Source: CAZUCE01 sp964619265 (GTDB lineage: Bacteria; Planctomycetota; UBA1135; GCA-002686595). From it: 64,000 nucleotides of DNA. A model generated the notes under the pieces. It saw only the letters and a program-made list of their open reading frames with translations, ran no database searches and was not told where the DNA came from. The stretch covers positions 42,724 through 106,723 of the forward strand of contig CAZUCE010000015.1 of the NCBI GenBank assembly GCA_964619265.1, in the 5' to 3' direction. Numbering within the stretch: the first letter of the stretch is position 1; every line of letters begins with the position of its first letter. Below are positions 45,791-54,187 of this stretch, in pieces. Position numbers and translations under genes: made by a program.

Positions 45791-47392
45791 ATGAGCCCCC
45801 AAGAGGACTTTTCGAACATTCAAATCGAGTCGAGCCTCCCGAAGGTCTGGGAGCAGGAGCAGACGTTCAACGACGTCCTCTACGACTGGATGTCGCGAGC
45901 GCCGTTCCTGGCGATCGCCCTCGCGATCCACGTTCTGGCGTTCTTCGCCGTCAACGCGATCCCGTGGAACCTGTTCGAGAAGGAACCGGCGGTCATTCTT
46001 CAGGCAACGGCTCCTCCGCCCCCGCCGGACGTTTTCGAGGAGCCCGAACCGGAAGAGCCCGAGGAGATCATCGACGACCCGATCGAAGAGCCGGTCGTGA
46101 CGGATACCGAAGTCGTTGAGGATACCGAGGTCTCCGACGACGTTTCGGATCTCGATGCCCCGGAGAGCCCGTTCAACTCCGATCAATGGAACTCTGCGGT
46201 CGGTCTCGGCGGTGGGGCCGGCGGCGGCGGCGGCAAGTTCGGTGGGCGCCAGGCAGGGCGCAAGCAGGTCGGCGGCACGATCGAACGCGCGCTGCTCGAC
46301 GGCCTCGAGTGGCTCAAGGATCACCAAAGCCCCGACGGCTCCTGGGAAGCTCGCGACTTCTCCGAGAACTGCGAGCGCGAAGGTGGCGACGAGCTCGCCA
46401 ACGGCGAAGGCGACGCCCTGCACGACACCGGCGTCACCGCGCTGGCGCTGCTGGCCTTCCTCGGGTTCGGCGACACGATGGATGAGGGCACCTACCGCGA
46501 CGTGATCCGTGCCGGAATCGGTTGGCTCCGCGCTCAGCAGGACGGCGACACCGGCCTGGTCGGTCCCTCCACCTCGAAGGAGTACCTGTACGATCACGCC
46601 ATCGCGACGCTCGCACTGTCTGAGGCCTACTACGGATCGAAGAGCCCGATCCTCAAGAAGTCGGTCAAGAAAGCCGTCGACTATTGCCTAGACGCCCAGA
46701 ACCCTTACTCGGCTTGGCGTTACGCCGTTCCGCCCAATAGCGAGAACGACACGTCGGTCACCGGCTGGATGGTCTTCGCCCTGGCCTCCGCCCAGGACGC
46801 CGGCATCGAGGTCGGTGACGGCACCTTCGAAGGCGCCCTTTCCTGGCTCGACGAAGCCACCGACCCGCTCACCGGCAGCGCCGGCTACACCTCGCGCGGC
46901 ACCCGCAGCTCGCGACTCCCGCGTTTGATCTCGGTCTACCCCGACGAGCTGACCGAAGCGCTTACCGCCGTGTCCGTGCTCAGCCGGATCTTCATCCACA
47001 ACGTCCAGGGCACCGATCCCGAGAAAGACGAGATGATTCAGCTCGGCGCCGATCTCATGCTCGAGCACCTGCCCGAGTGGGATTCCGCCGGCGGCGGCGG
47101 CGGCGACAGCGGCTGGGCCGAAGACGATGCCGGAGCGACCAACGACATGTACTACTGGTACTACGGCAGCTACGCCATGTACCAACTCGGCGGCAAGCAC
47201 TGGGAGAAGTGGCGCAAGGAGATGGAAAAAGCCATCCTCAACAACCAACGCCAGGCTCCCCCCTGCTACCACGGCTCCTGGGATCCGAGCGGCCCTTGGG
47301 GCCACTCCGGCGGACGCGTTTACTCGACGGCATTGATGGTCCTGTGCCTCGAGGTGTACTTCCGCTACGGACGCGTCCTGGGCGCTCGCTGA
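45791..47392 (+). CDS. Membrane-anchored, TonB-like alpha-toroid protein (prenyltransferase/squalene-cyclase fold), copy 1
   Basis: 533 residues from ATG 45791 (MSPQEDFSNIQ). Residues about 37-58 are one membrane helix (APFLAIALAIHVLAFFAVNA). A TonB-like Pro/Glu/Asp-rich stretch follows (TAPPPPPDVFEEPEPEEPEE), then a Gly-rich linker. From about residue 160 to the end there is an alpha/alpha toroid with QW-like repeats (HQSPDGSWEARDF, QNPYSAWRY, GSWDPSGPWGHSGGRVY). The acid DxDD motif of squalene-hopene cyclases is not seen, so cyclase activity is unlikely. Topology suggests a periplasm-facing toroid tethered to the inner membrane. It is a tandem paralogue of the gene at 47686. No exbB/exbD is nearby. 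Confidence 0.88.
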   Translation: MSPQEDFSNIQIESSLPKVWEQEQTFNDVLYDWMSRAPFLAIALAIHVLAFFAVNAIPWNLFEKEPAVILQATAPPPPPDVFEEPEPEEPEEIIDDPIEEPVVTDTEVVEDTEVSDDVSDLDAPESPFNSDQWNSAVGLGGGAGGGGGKFGGRQAGRKQVGGTIERALLDGLEWLKDHQSPDGSWEARDFSENCEREGGDELANGEGDALHDTGVTALALLAFLGFGDTMDEGTYRDVIRAGIGWLRAQQDGDTGLVGPSTSKEYLYDHAIATLALSEAYYGSKSPILKKSVKKAVDYCLDAQNPYSAWRYAVPPNSENDTSVTGWMVFALASAQDAGIEVGDGTFEGALSWLDEATDPLTGSAGYTSRGTRSSRLPRLISVYPDELTEALTAVSVLSRIFIHNVQGTDPEKDEMIQLGADLMLEHLPEWDSAGGGGGDSGWAEDDAGATNDMYYWYYGSYAMYQLGGKHWEKWRKEMEKAILNNQRQAPPCYHGSWDPSGPWGHSGGRVYSTALMVLCLEVYFRYGRVLGAR

Positions 47393-47685
47393 CCCAAGCC
47401 GCCTAGATCGGTAATACGGTGCCAGAGCAAAAAGCACCGCTGAATACGGTGCCAGAGCAGGTGATACGGTGCCAGAGCAAAATGCACCGCTGAGGCAGCC
47501 GCGGCAAAGCCGCGGCCCGGCAGCAAGGCTGCCGATGCCTCAGCGGTGCATTTTGCTCTGGCACCGTATCACCGATCTCAGCGGTGCTTTTTGCTCTGGC
47601 ACCGTATTCTGGCACCGTATTACCGATCTAGGCGGGGTGTGGGAGATCGGCGAACCCTTCGGAGGGTTCGCACGTTCCTCTGCAC
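47393..47685. other. Intergenic region almost filled by a composite inverted-repeat element
   Basis: 293 bp between the toroid paralogues; 237 bp of it is the palindromic element at 47399-47635. The remaining 50 bp before ATG 47686 would hold the ribosome site of copy 2. No protein-like frame is seen. Confidence 0.6.
47399..47635. repeat. 237-bp composite palindromic element built of 30-bp hairpin units (REP-like)
   Basis: Outer 28-bp arms (47399-47426, 47608-47635) are perfect inverted repeats. Units starting atacggtgccagagcaaa occur forward at 47414-47443, 47464-47493 and truncated at 47444-47459. Reverse copies are at 47540-47569, 47578-47607 and truncated at 47608-47620. The inner arms (47460-47497, 47536-47573) are a perfect 38-bp inverted repeat. 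Between them are two more hairpins, gccgcggc-aaa-gccgcggc (47498-47516) and cggcagc-aag-gctgccg (47518-47534). Each unit is itself a hairpin (cggtgc...gcaccg). It starts 6 bp after the stop of toroid copy 1. The right edge of the window carries another copy. Confidence 0.92.
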
Positions 47686-49239
47686 ATGAGCCAACAAGCC
47701 CATGCCCAAGGTACGTTCGAGGAAGAGCTGAACGACTGGTTCCACCGTTCGCCATTTTTCGCGATCGCCCTGTTCGTTCACCTGCTCCTGTTCTTCGCGA
47801 TCAACGCGATCCCCTGGAACCAACTGCGCGATCCGGAGCCCACCGTTGTGAGCATCGCCGCCACCACTCCACCCGCCGACTCGTTCCCCGAACCCGATCC
47901 GGTTGAGCCGATCGAGCCCGAATTTGTCGAATCCGTTCCTGTCGAAACACCGGTTGTCGCGGAAATCGAACATACGGAACTGGACTCCCTGGTCGACGCC
48001 GAGTCCAGCGCCGAGTTCGCAAGTGAATCCCCATTCCAAACGGACAACTTCTCCAGTTCCCTCGGGCCCGGCGGCGGTGGGATGCCCAGTGGATCAGGCA
48101 AATTCGGCCGCAGAAGAGGACAGGCCCAGAGCCTCCCACACTCACTCGACCAGGCGATTCGCGCCGGCCTCGACTGGCTAGCCGAACATCAGAGCGAAAA
48201 CGGCTCGTGGGAAGCGCGCGACTTCGCGGTCAACTGCGAGCGAGGTCCAGAACTCAGCAACGGAGAAGGCGACGCTTTGCACGACACGGGCGTGACCGCC
48301 CTGGCCGCGCTTGCGTTTCTTGGAATCGGAGAGACGTTGGACGAGGGCCCCTATCGGCACAACCTGAGAAATGCGATCGGCTGGCTTCGTCGACAACAAG
48401 ACCCTCAAAGCGGTCGCATCGGACCTTCCACTTCGAAGGAGTTCCTCTACGACCACGCCATCGCCACCTTGGCCCTCGCCGAAGCCTACGACGGCTCGAA
48501 GGCTCCGATCCTCAAGAAGTCCCTGGTCCAGGCCGTCGATTTCTGCCTCGATGCCCAAAACCCCTACTCCGCCTGGCGCTACGACGTTCCGCCGAACGGC
48601 GAGAGCGACACGTCGGTCACGGGCTGGATGGTCCTGGCGCTTGCCGCTGCGCGTGAAGCGGGCATCGAAACCGGCGACTCGTGCTTCGAAGGGGCTCTCG
48701 CCTTCCTCGACGAAGTCACCGACCCGACCACCGGGCGAGCCGGCTACACGGCCCGCGGCACGGGAAGCTCGCGCTTGCCGCGGCTCATCTCGGCCTATCC
48801 CATGGACCAGACCGAAGCGCTCACCGGCGTCGCGGTCATGAGCCGCGCTTTTGTGGCCGGCTTGTACGAAACCGATCCACACCAGGACGAACTGGTGAGG
48901 CTCGGCGCCGAACGTCTGCTCGAGCACCTGCCCGAGTGGGACGCGAACGGAGGAAGCGGCGGCGACAGCGGCTGGTCTGAGGGAGACGCCGGATCCACCA
49001 ACGATATGTATGCCTGGTACGCCGGGAGCTACGGCCTCTATCAGGTCGGCGGTCGGCCCTGGTCGGTGTGGCAAGAGGCCATGGAACAAGCCGTGCTACC
49101 CAACCAACGAACCGCGCCCCCCTGCCTGGCCGGCTCCTGGGATCCTGGCGGGCCCTGGGGCAGCATCGGTGGCAGGGTTTACTCGACCGCGCTCATGGTC
49201 CTGTGTCTCGAGACTCAGGTCCGCTACGAGCGTCGCTAG
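47686..49239 (+). CDS. Membrane-anchored, TonB-like alpha-toroid protein, copy 2
   Basis: 517 residues; a tandem paralogue of the protein at 45791-47392, highly similar along its whole length, with the linker less conserved. One membrane helix (SPFFAIALFVHLLLFFAINA, about residues 24-43), a shorter Pro/Glu linker (EPDPVEPIEPEF), a Gly-rich hinge (GPGGGGMPSGSGKFG), then the toroid with HQSENGSWEARDF, QNPYSAWRYDVPP and GSWDPGGPWGSIGGRVY. Again no DxDD motif. Conserved Asp/Gly loops such as DSGWSEGDAGSTNDMY are shared with copy 1 and may form a ligand site. The gene duplication must predate or accompany insertion of the repeat between the copies. Function unknown. Confidence 0.88.
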   Translation: MSQQAHAQGTFEEELNDWFHRSPFFAIALFVHLLLFFAINAIPWNQLRDPEPTVVSIAATTPPADSFPEPDPVEPIEPEFVESVPVETPVVAEIEHTELDSLVDAESSAEFASESPFQTDNFSSSLGPGGGGMPSGSGKFGRRRGQAQSLPHSLDQAIRAGLDWLAEHQSENGSWEARDFAVNCERGPELSNGEGDALHDTGVTALAALAFLGIGETLDEGPYRHNLRNAIGWLRRQQDPQSGRIGPSTSKEFLYDHAIATLALAEAYDGSKAPILKKSLVQAVDFCLDAQNPYSAWRYDVPPNGESDTSVTGWMVLALAAAREAGIETGDSCFEGALAFLDEVTDPTTGRAGYTARGTGSSRLPRLISAYPMDQTEALTGVAVMSRAFVAGLYETDPHQDELVRLGAERLLEHLPEWDANGGSGGDSGWSEGDAGSTNDMYAWYAGSYGLYQVGGRPWSVWQEAMEQAVLPNQRTAPPCLAGSWDPGGPWGSIGGRVYSTALMVLCLETQVRYERR

Positions 49240-49456
49240 CCGTCGCAAAGCGCTCCGTTTCTGCGGGCCAAGCCATCAGACACCTCGCCCCCTCAGAACG
49301 AAAAGCCCGAGCCCCTGAGTGCGCAGCGCAGAGCTCCAAGGCCCGGCGCCCCTTCCCGAACCACCCGACTGTTGCCTTCCAAATTTGAATGGCCTGGAGC
49401 CGGCTCGAGCCGTTACCCGCCCGGCACCAAGCGTCGAATGGGATGCCCGCCTGGAG

Positions 49457-51184
49457 TCAGCGAAGATCCAGCAGCGCGGGTTCGCTGACCCAGGCTAGGT
49501 TTCCGGCCGATCCAAAGACCAGCGCAGCATGCCGCAGTCGCGTCCCGGCGAGCGCGGCGAGTCGGCCCGCTTCGATTCGCCAGCTGGCGCGCAAGAAGCC
49601 ATCGGGTCCGCTCTCGGAGAACCCGCCGTAAAGCGGAGCCGAGTTGGGCCGAACCAAGGTGTGCCAGGTGTAAAGGTCCGCGGCGATTGGCAACTCGAAC
49701 CCATCGAGCACGGTGCCACTCCCCGCCGACATCGAGCCCAAAATCCAAACGAGGGCCCCGCCGTAGCCACTGTTTGTGTGCAGCAACAACTCCTGCTCGC
49801 CGCCTTCGAGAACCTGAATCAGCGATGGAGAGCCGGATAGCCCGGGTGACGCGAGGATCGCGTCCATCCGGTGGGTCAGTTCCTGCACTTCGGCCGCGAA
49901 AGCCGGATCGTTCGACAAGTTGTTGATCTCGAGCGGATCCGCTTCGAGATCGAACAACGACAGCGTGGGCGGCCCGGTCACCGCGGTCTGCCGAAGGAGC
50001 TTGAACGCATCGCGCCGCAGGGCCGACCGCTCCACAAAGAGCGCGCCTGCAGAGCCTGAGACCGGGCTCCAGCGATGAACAAAGCTGTGCGCGCGGAGCT
50101 CCGGCCCCGTTGGGTTTTCGAGGTACGGCACCAGCGAGACCGAATCTCCACCCGCGGGCTGCCCGTCCGGCCCCATCGGCTGGTCAGCTCCGGTCAGTTC
50201 GAGCACCGTGGCAAACAGATCGTTGACTTCGACCAGAGCCGAGCAGGTCCCCGGCGCCTGAACGCCTCGCCCGGCGATCCACAGGGGCACGTGCACTCCG
50301 CCCTGGTAAACCGTGCCCTTGGAAGTCGACGAGGACCACTCGGGAGCCGAGACCGTCGCAGGCGTTCCGTTGTCGCCTACGACCAGGATCGTCGTATTCG
50401 CGAGAACCTCAGGATCGAGAGCGTCGAGCAAGCGACCGAACTCGGTGTCGAGAGCTTGGAGAATCTGAAGGTAGGTGGCGCGACCCTGCCCCAGGCTGGT
50501 TCCGGGTCCGCCGCCCACTCCGCCGGTCCCTCCCACAAGGGCCGAAGGCGGCGATTGAAAGGGCTCATGTGCGGCGGTGAAAGCCAAGTAGCAAAACCAC
50601 GGCTCGGTTCTTCCAACCAACCAGTCCAGCGCATCGTCCACCTGAACCGTGGTGACGTACTCGGTTTCAGGAACCTGAACCCCGTTCACGAACTTGCCGA
50701 AGTCGTAGTAGTCCGTGATGTTCGTCCAGGCGATGGCGGCATGGTCGAATCCATGAATCAAGGGAGCCGAGGGTCCCTGACTGTTCGAGCTCAAGTGCCA
50801 CTTTCCGATCGCCGCGGTTTCGTACTCCGCAGGGAGCGCTTCGGGAATCGTCACGTCCTCGAAGTCCATCGAGAAGCTGTTGATGTTCACGCTCAAAACG
50901 CCCGAATGATGCGGTCGAAGCCCAGTCAAGATCGCGGCGCGCGATGGTGAGCAGTTCGGCTCGGCTACCGCGTTGGTGAACACAAGCCCCTCGTTGGCCA
51001 GGGCGCTCAGTCGCGGTGTGAGCGCCGGATCGCTGCCGAGCCCCAGGATGTCGAGGTCGTAGGCGCCCACGTCGTCGAGCACAACCAACAGAACGTTCGG
51101 CGGCGGGGGCTCGGGGACCTGCCCAAGCGACGGCGCCGCGCCTGGCCAAAGGCCGAGGGCGACACCAAGGAGAAGAGGGTGCAT
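49457..51184 (-). CDS. Secreted type I sulfatase with shared C-terminal domain
   Basis: 575 residues. Signal peptide MHPLLLGVALGLWPGAAPSLG. The catalytic domain has LLVVLDDVGAYDLDILG (metal Asp pair), the formylglycine motif CSPSRAAILTG with the expected Cys, AIGKWHLSS, FCYLAFTAAHEPFQSP, and VVGDNGTP. It should hydrolyse a sulfate ester after FGE-type maturation of the Cys. The last 115 residues are an extra beta domain (ELLLHTNSGYGGALVWILG, then AGRLAALAGTRLRHAALVFG) matching the C-terminus of the beta-propeller protein at 22810. The sulfated substrate, possibly an algal polysaccharide, is inference. It converges on toroid copy 2. Confidence 0.93.
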   Translation of the reverse strand: MHPLLLGVALGLWPGAAPSLGQVPEPPPPNVLLVVLDDVGAYDLDILGLGSDPALTPRLSALANEGLVFTNAVAEPNCSPSRAAILTGLRPHHSGVLSVNINSFSMDFEDVTIPEALPAEYETAAIGKWHLSSNSQGPSAPLIHGFDHAAIAWTNITDYYDFGKFVNGVQVPETEYVTTVQVDDALDWLVGRTEPWFCYLAFTAAHEPFQSPPSALVGGTGGVGGGPGTSLGQGRATYLQILQALDTEFGRLLDALDPEVLANTTILVVGDNGTPATVSAPEWSSSTSKGTVYQGGVHVPLWIAGRGVQAPGTCSALVEVNDLFATVLELTGADQPMGPDGQPAGGDSVSLVPYLENPTGPELRAHSFVHRWSPVSGSAGALFVERSALRRDAFKLLRQTAVTGPPTLSLFDLEADPLEINNLSNDPAFAAEVQELTHRMDAILASPGLSGSPSLIQVLEGGEQELLLHTNSGYGGALVWILGSMSAGSGTVLDGFELPIAADLYTWHTLVRPNSAPLYGGFSESGPDGFLRASWRIEAGRLAALAGTRLRHAALVFGSAGNLAWVSEPALLDLR

Positions 51185-51288
51185 GATCGGACAGCCCGCG
51201 GGAAAAGCGCGCTCCCCGCAGTGTAAGTCACCCCCGCCATCGATGCCGGGCTAGACCCCGCTCGCAGCAAAAAGGGGGGAACTCCCGA

Positions 51289-52140
51289 TCAGTGCAGCGC
51301 CGCGAGGTCGACCGCTTCCACCGGGAAAACCGGGCCCTCGACGCAGCATTTGGCGTTCGGCCAGGCATCCATGGGGCCGCCCTCTCGGGTCGGAACGGGG
51401 CAGCCGTTGCAGATTCCGACCCCACAGCCCATGTAGCTTTCAAGGGAGAGCCAGGTGGGGTAGCCGCGCTCGAGGGCCAAACGCTCGACAGCCTCGAGCA
51501 TCGGCTCGGGACCGCAGGCGAGCAAACGGACGCGCTCGGGGAGCACTTCGGTCTGCTGGAGGTGTTCGAGCAGCTCCAATCCGTGACCGTGAAAGCCCCA
51601 GGACCCGTCCTGGGTGGCCGCGTGAAAAGGAACTGGAAGCGCCTTGAGCGCCTCGAGGTCGTAGAGCCGATCGCGGCTGCGCGCGCCGAACAGGAAGTGG
51701 ACGTCCGAGGGGTTGAAGGCCGGCGCACCGCCGAAGCCCGAAAGCAACTGATCGACCAACAGCGGAAAGGGCGCCGAGCCGACGCCGCCGGCCAGCAGCA
51801 CCAGGGGTTCGGGCCGCGGCTCAAGCCCGGGCCAGCCGTTTCCGAGGGGGCCAATCGCTCGGACTTCGCTGCCGATCTCGGCATCGAGCAGAGCTGCGCT
51901 GCCCGGGCCGAGGCGCTGGATCAAGAACTCGATCCGGCCCGGACGCTGGCGATAAATCGAATACGGCCGCGGAATGATCGGGGCGCCGGCTGGCGACTCG
52001 CGTCGCAGCATGAAGAAGCGGCTGGCTCGGATCGGCGGCAGATCGACATCCAGCTCGAGCCGGAAGGCATCGGCCCCGCAGGGCTCGATCCGGGCGACTC
52101 GAGCGGAGAAGGAACGGGCGTCGGTGGGCGGAGCAGGCAT
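51289..52140 (-). CDS. pyrK: PyrK-like ferredoxin-reductase (dihydroorotate dehydrogenase electron-transfer subunit)
   Basis: 283 residues from ATG 52140. FAD-binding beta barrel with the RPYSIY signature, then an NAD domain beginning VLLAGGVGSAPFPLLVD and ending LLACGPEPMLEAVERLA. The 2Fe-2S motif is MGCGVGICNGCPVP with a fourth Cys at AKCCVEGP. This layout is that of PyrK, which passes electrons from PyrD-bound FMN to NAD+. No pyrD gene is adjacent, so the partner is elsewhere in the genome. It is divergent from the ABC-F gene across 85 bp. Confidence 0.87.
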   Translation of the reverse strand: MPAPPTDARSFSARVARIEPCGADAFRLELDVDLPPIRASRFFMLRRESPAGAPIIPRPYSIYRQRPGRIEFLIQRLGPGSAALLDAEIGSEVRAIGPLGNGWPGLEPRPEPLVLLAGGVGSAPFPLLVDQLLSGFGGAPAFNPSDVHFLFGARSRDRLYDLEALKALPVPFHAATQDGSWGFHGHGLELLEHLQQTEVLPERVRLLACGPEPMLEAVERLALERGYPTWLSLESYMGCGVGICNGCPVPTREGGPMDAWPNAKCCVEGPVFPVEAVDLAALH

Positions 52141-52225
52141 GAGCCCGTGCAAGATAGCGGTGAGCGCGGAGGGTGCCAGCGCTATCCTGTTCGGCTCGAA
52201 TTCCCGGCTGAAACCCCGCATCCTG

Positions 52226-54187
52226 ATGAGCCTCCTCAACGCCACCGGTCTCAAGCGTCACTACGGCGCCCACGAGGTCCTCAATGGGGTCGATCTGCGC
52301 ATCGAACGGGGCGACAAGATCGGCTGCGTGGGGCGCAACGGCGGCGGCAAGTCGACCCTCTTGCGGATCATCACCGGCGAGGAGCAGCCCGATTTCGGCG
52401 AAGTGGCGATCCCCAAGGGCGTACGGATGGGCTATGTCCCCCAGCGCCCGACGTTCCCCGGGGGCACCCTTGCCTTCGCCCACGTGGAGGGCGGGCTGGC
52501 CGAGGCCCGCGCGCTCCAGGACGAAATGAGCGAGCTGGAGGTGCAGCTCGGCGAAGTCGAGGGCGACGAGCTCGACCGGGTTGTAACTCGCTACGGCGAG
52601 CTGTCCGAGCAGATGGAATTCCTCGGCGGCTGGAACGCCGAGCAGCGCGTGTCCCAGGTCATGTCGGGCATCGGCCTGGACGAGAGCCTTTGGCAGCGCG
52701 AAGCCGAGTCCCTTTCCGGCGGCGAGAAATCCCGCGTGGCTATGGCGCGCGAGCTGGTCCGCCGGCCGGACCTGCTGTTGCTCGACGAGCCGACCAACCA
52801 CTTGGACTTGGAAGGCATCGAATGGCTCGAGGAGTACCTGCGCGAGTTCCCCGGCGCGGTGTACCTGATCAGCCACGACCGCCGCATGCTCGAAAACGTG
52901 GTCACCGCCATCGTCGATCTCGAGCGGGGCAAGCTGAAGCGTTATCCCGGCAACTACTCCAAGTACATCACGCAGCGCGAAGAGCGCTTCGCATCCGAAC
53001 TGCGCGCCTACGAAATTCAGGCCGACCAAATTCGCAAGGAAGCCGCGTTCATCAAGAAGCACATGGGCAGCCAGCGCACGGCCGAAGCCAAGGGCCGCCA
53101 GAAGAAGCTGGCGCGCGTGGACCGACTGGAGCGCCCGTACAACGACGTGCGCAAGCCAACCCTGCGGCTCGGCAAGGTCCAGCGCTCCGGCGAGCGGGTG
53201 CTGACAGCCGAGGGCCTTTCGATCGGATTCGGCGACACAGCGCTGCACAAGGGCCTCGAATTCCGCCTCGACCGCGGGGACCGGGTGGGCCTGGTCGGCC
53301 CCAACGGAGCTGGCAAGACGACGCTCATGAAAGCGCTCGCCGGACGCACCCAACCCCTGTCCGGCAAACTTGAGCTCGGTCACAAAGCGTTCTGCGGGTA
53401 CTACGACCAGGAGGGATCGGACCTGGACCCCGAGTCGACCCCGTTCATGACCATTCGCCGGGCCTTCCCGACGATGGAGGACGGACCGATTCGCAGCCAC
53501 CTCGCGCTGTTCTTGTTTCGCGGCGACGACGTGGACCTGCCGGTTGGAGGTCTTTCCGGCGGAGAGCGCGCGCGATTGGCCCTGGCCCGACTGGTCCTCG
53601 GAGACCCCACCTGGCTCGCGCTCGACGAACCCACCAACCACCTAGACCTGGCAGCCCGAACGTCGCTCGAGGAAATGCTCTCGGGCTACGGAGGCGCGAT
53701 GATCTGCATCAGCCACGACCGCGCCTTTCTCGACGACCTGTGCAACAAGATTGTGCAGCTCGACTCATCCGGACTGCGCGAGTTCCGCGGAAACTACAGC
53801 GACTACAGGGCAACCCTCATCGCCGAACGCGAAGCCAGTCAGGGCGCGGCCGCCGAAAAGCAAAAGCGAGCCCGCGACGCCGAGCGCAAGGCGCAGGAGT
53901 CCGCGAAGAAGAAAGCCGACTCCGATAAGTCCGCCAAGCCGGCCAAGAAGAGCGGCTCCAAAAACAGCGGGAGAGGCGGCCAAAAAGTCCGCAACCCCTA
54001 CCGCTTCAAGAAGCTTGAGGAAGAGATCATGAAGCTCGAAACCGAACGGGAAGAGCTGATCGCAGCCATGAGCGACGAATCCGTTTACCGCGACGGCGAT
54101 CTCCTGCGCGATAAGCAGGTCAGGCTCGCCGAGGTCGAACGCGACCTTGGCGAGCGCAACGCCGAATGGGAAAGCTGGAGCCAGTGA
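52226..54187 (+). CDS. ABC-F family ATPase (Uup-like)
   Basis: 653 residues from ATG 52226 (MSLLNATGLKRHYG); the frame is open further upstream but that part lies over pyrK. Two ATPase domains have Walker A GRNGGGKST and GPNGAGKTT, signature motifs LSGGEKSRVAMAREL and LSGGERARLALARLV, and Walker B LLLDEPTNHLD and LALDEPTNHLD. The linker helix region contains KKLARVDRLERPYND. The C-terminal 110 residues are Lys/Ala-rich with a coiled coil (KLEEEIMKLETEREEL), as in Uup. ABC-F proteins act on the ribosome, easing stalls or antibiotic effects. Its stop overlaps the argS start (TGATG). Confidence 0.93.
   Translation: MSLLNATGLKRHYGAHEVLNGVDLRIERGDKIGCVGRNGGGKSTLLRIITGEEQPDFGEVAIPKGVRMGYVPQRPTFPGGTLAFAHVEGGLAEARALQDEMSELEVQLGEVEGDELDRVVTRYGELSEQMEFLGGWNAEQRVSQVMSGIGLDESLWQREAESLSGGEKSRVAMARELVRRPDLLLLDEPTNHLDLEGIEWLEEYLREFPGAVYLISHDRRMLENVVTAIVDLERGKLKRYPGNYSKYITQREERFASELRAYEIQADQIRKEAAFIKKHMGSQRTAEAKGRQKKLARVDRLERPYNDVRKPTLRLGKVQRSGERVLTAEGLSIGFGDTALHKGLEFRLDRGDRVGLVGPNGAGKTTLMKALAGRTQPLSGKLELGHKAFCGYYDQEGSDLDPESTPFMTIRRAFPTMEDGPIRSHLALFLFRGDDVDLPVGGLSGGERARLALARLVLGDPTWLALDEPTNHLDLAARTSLEEMLSGYGGAMICISHDRAFLDDLCNKIVQLDSSGLREFRGNYSDYRATLIAEREASQGAAAEKQKRARDAERKAQESAKKKADSDKSAKPAKKSGSKNSGRGGQKVRNPYRFKKLEEEIMKLETEREELIAAMSDESVYRDGDLLRDKQVRLAEVERDLGERNAEWESWSQ

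Noticed and set aside
47399..47635. CRISPR array
   Set aside because: The repeats are in both orientations, truncated, and not separated by regular unique spacers; no cas gene is present.
47399..47635. Simple bidirectional terminator
   Set aside because: The multi-unit architecture and a second genomic copy at 63981 indicate a dispersed repeat family, though a terminator role may be secondary.
51292..53641. Long open frames over pyrK and the ABC-F gene in other frames
   Set aside because: They overlap two genes with complete catalytic motifs and have no protein-like pattern of their own.
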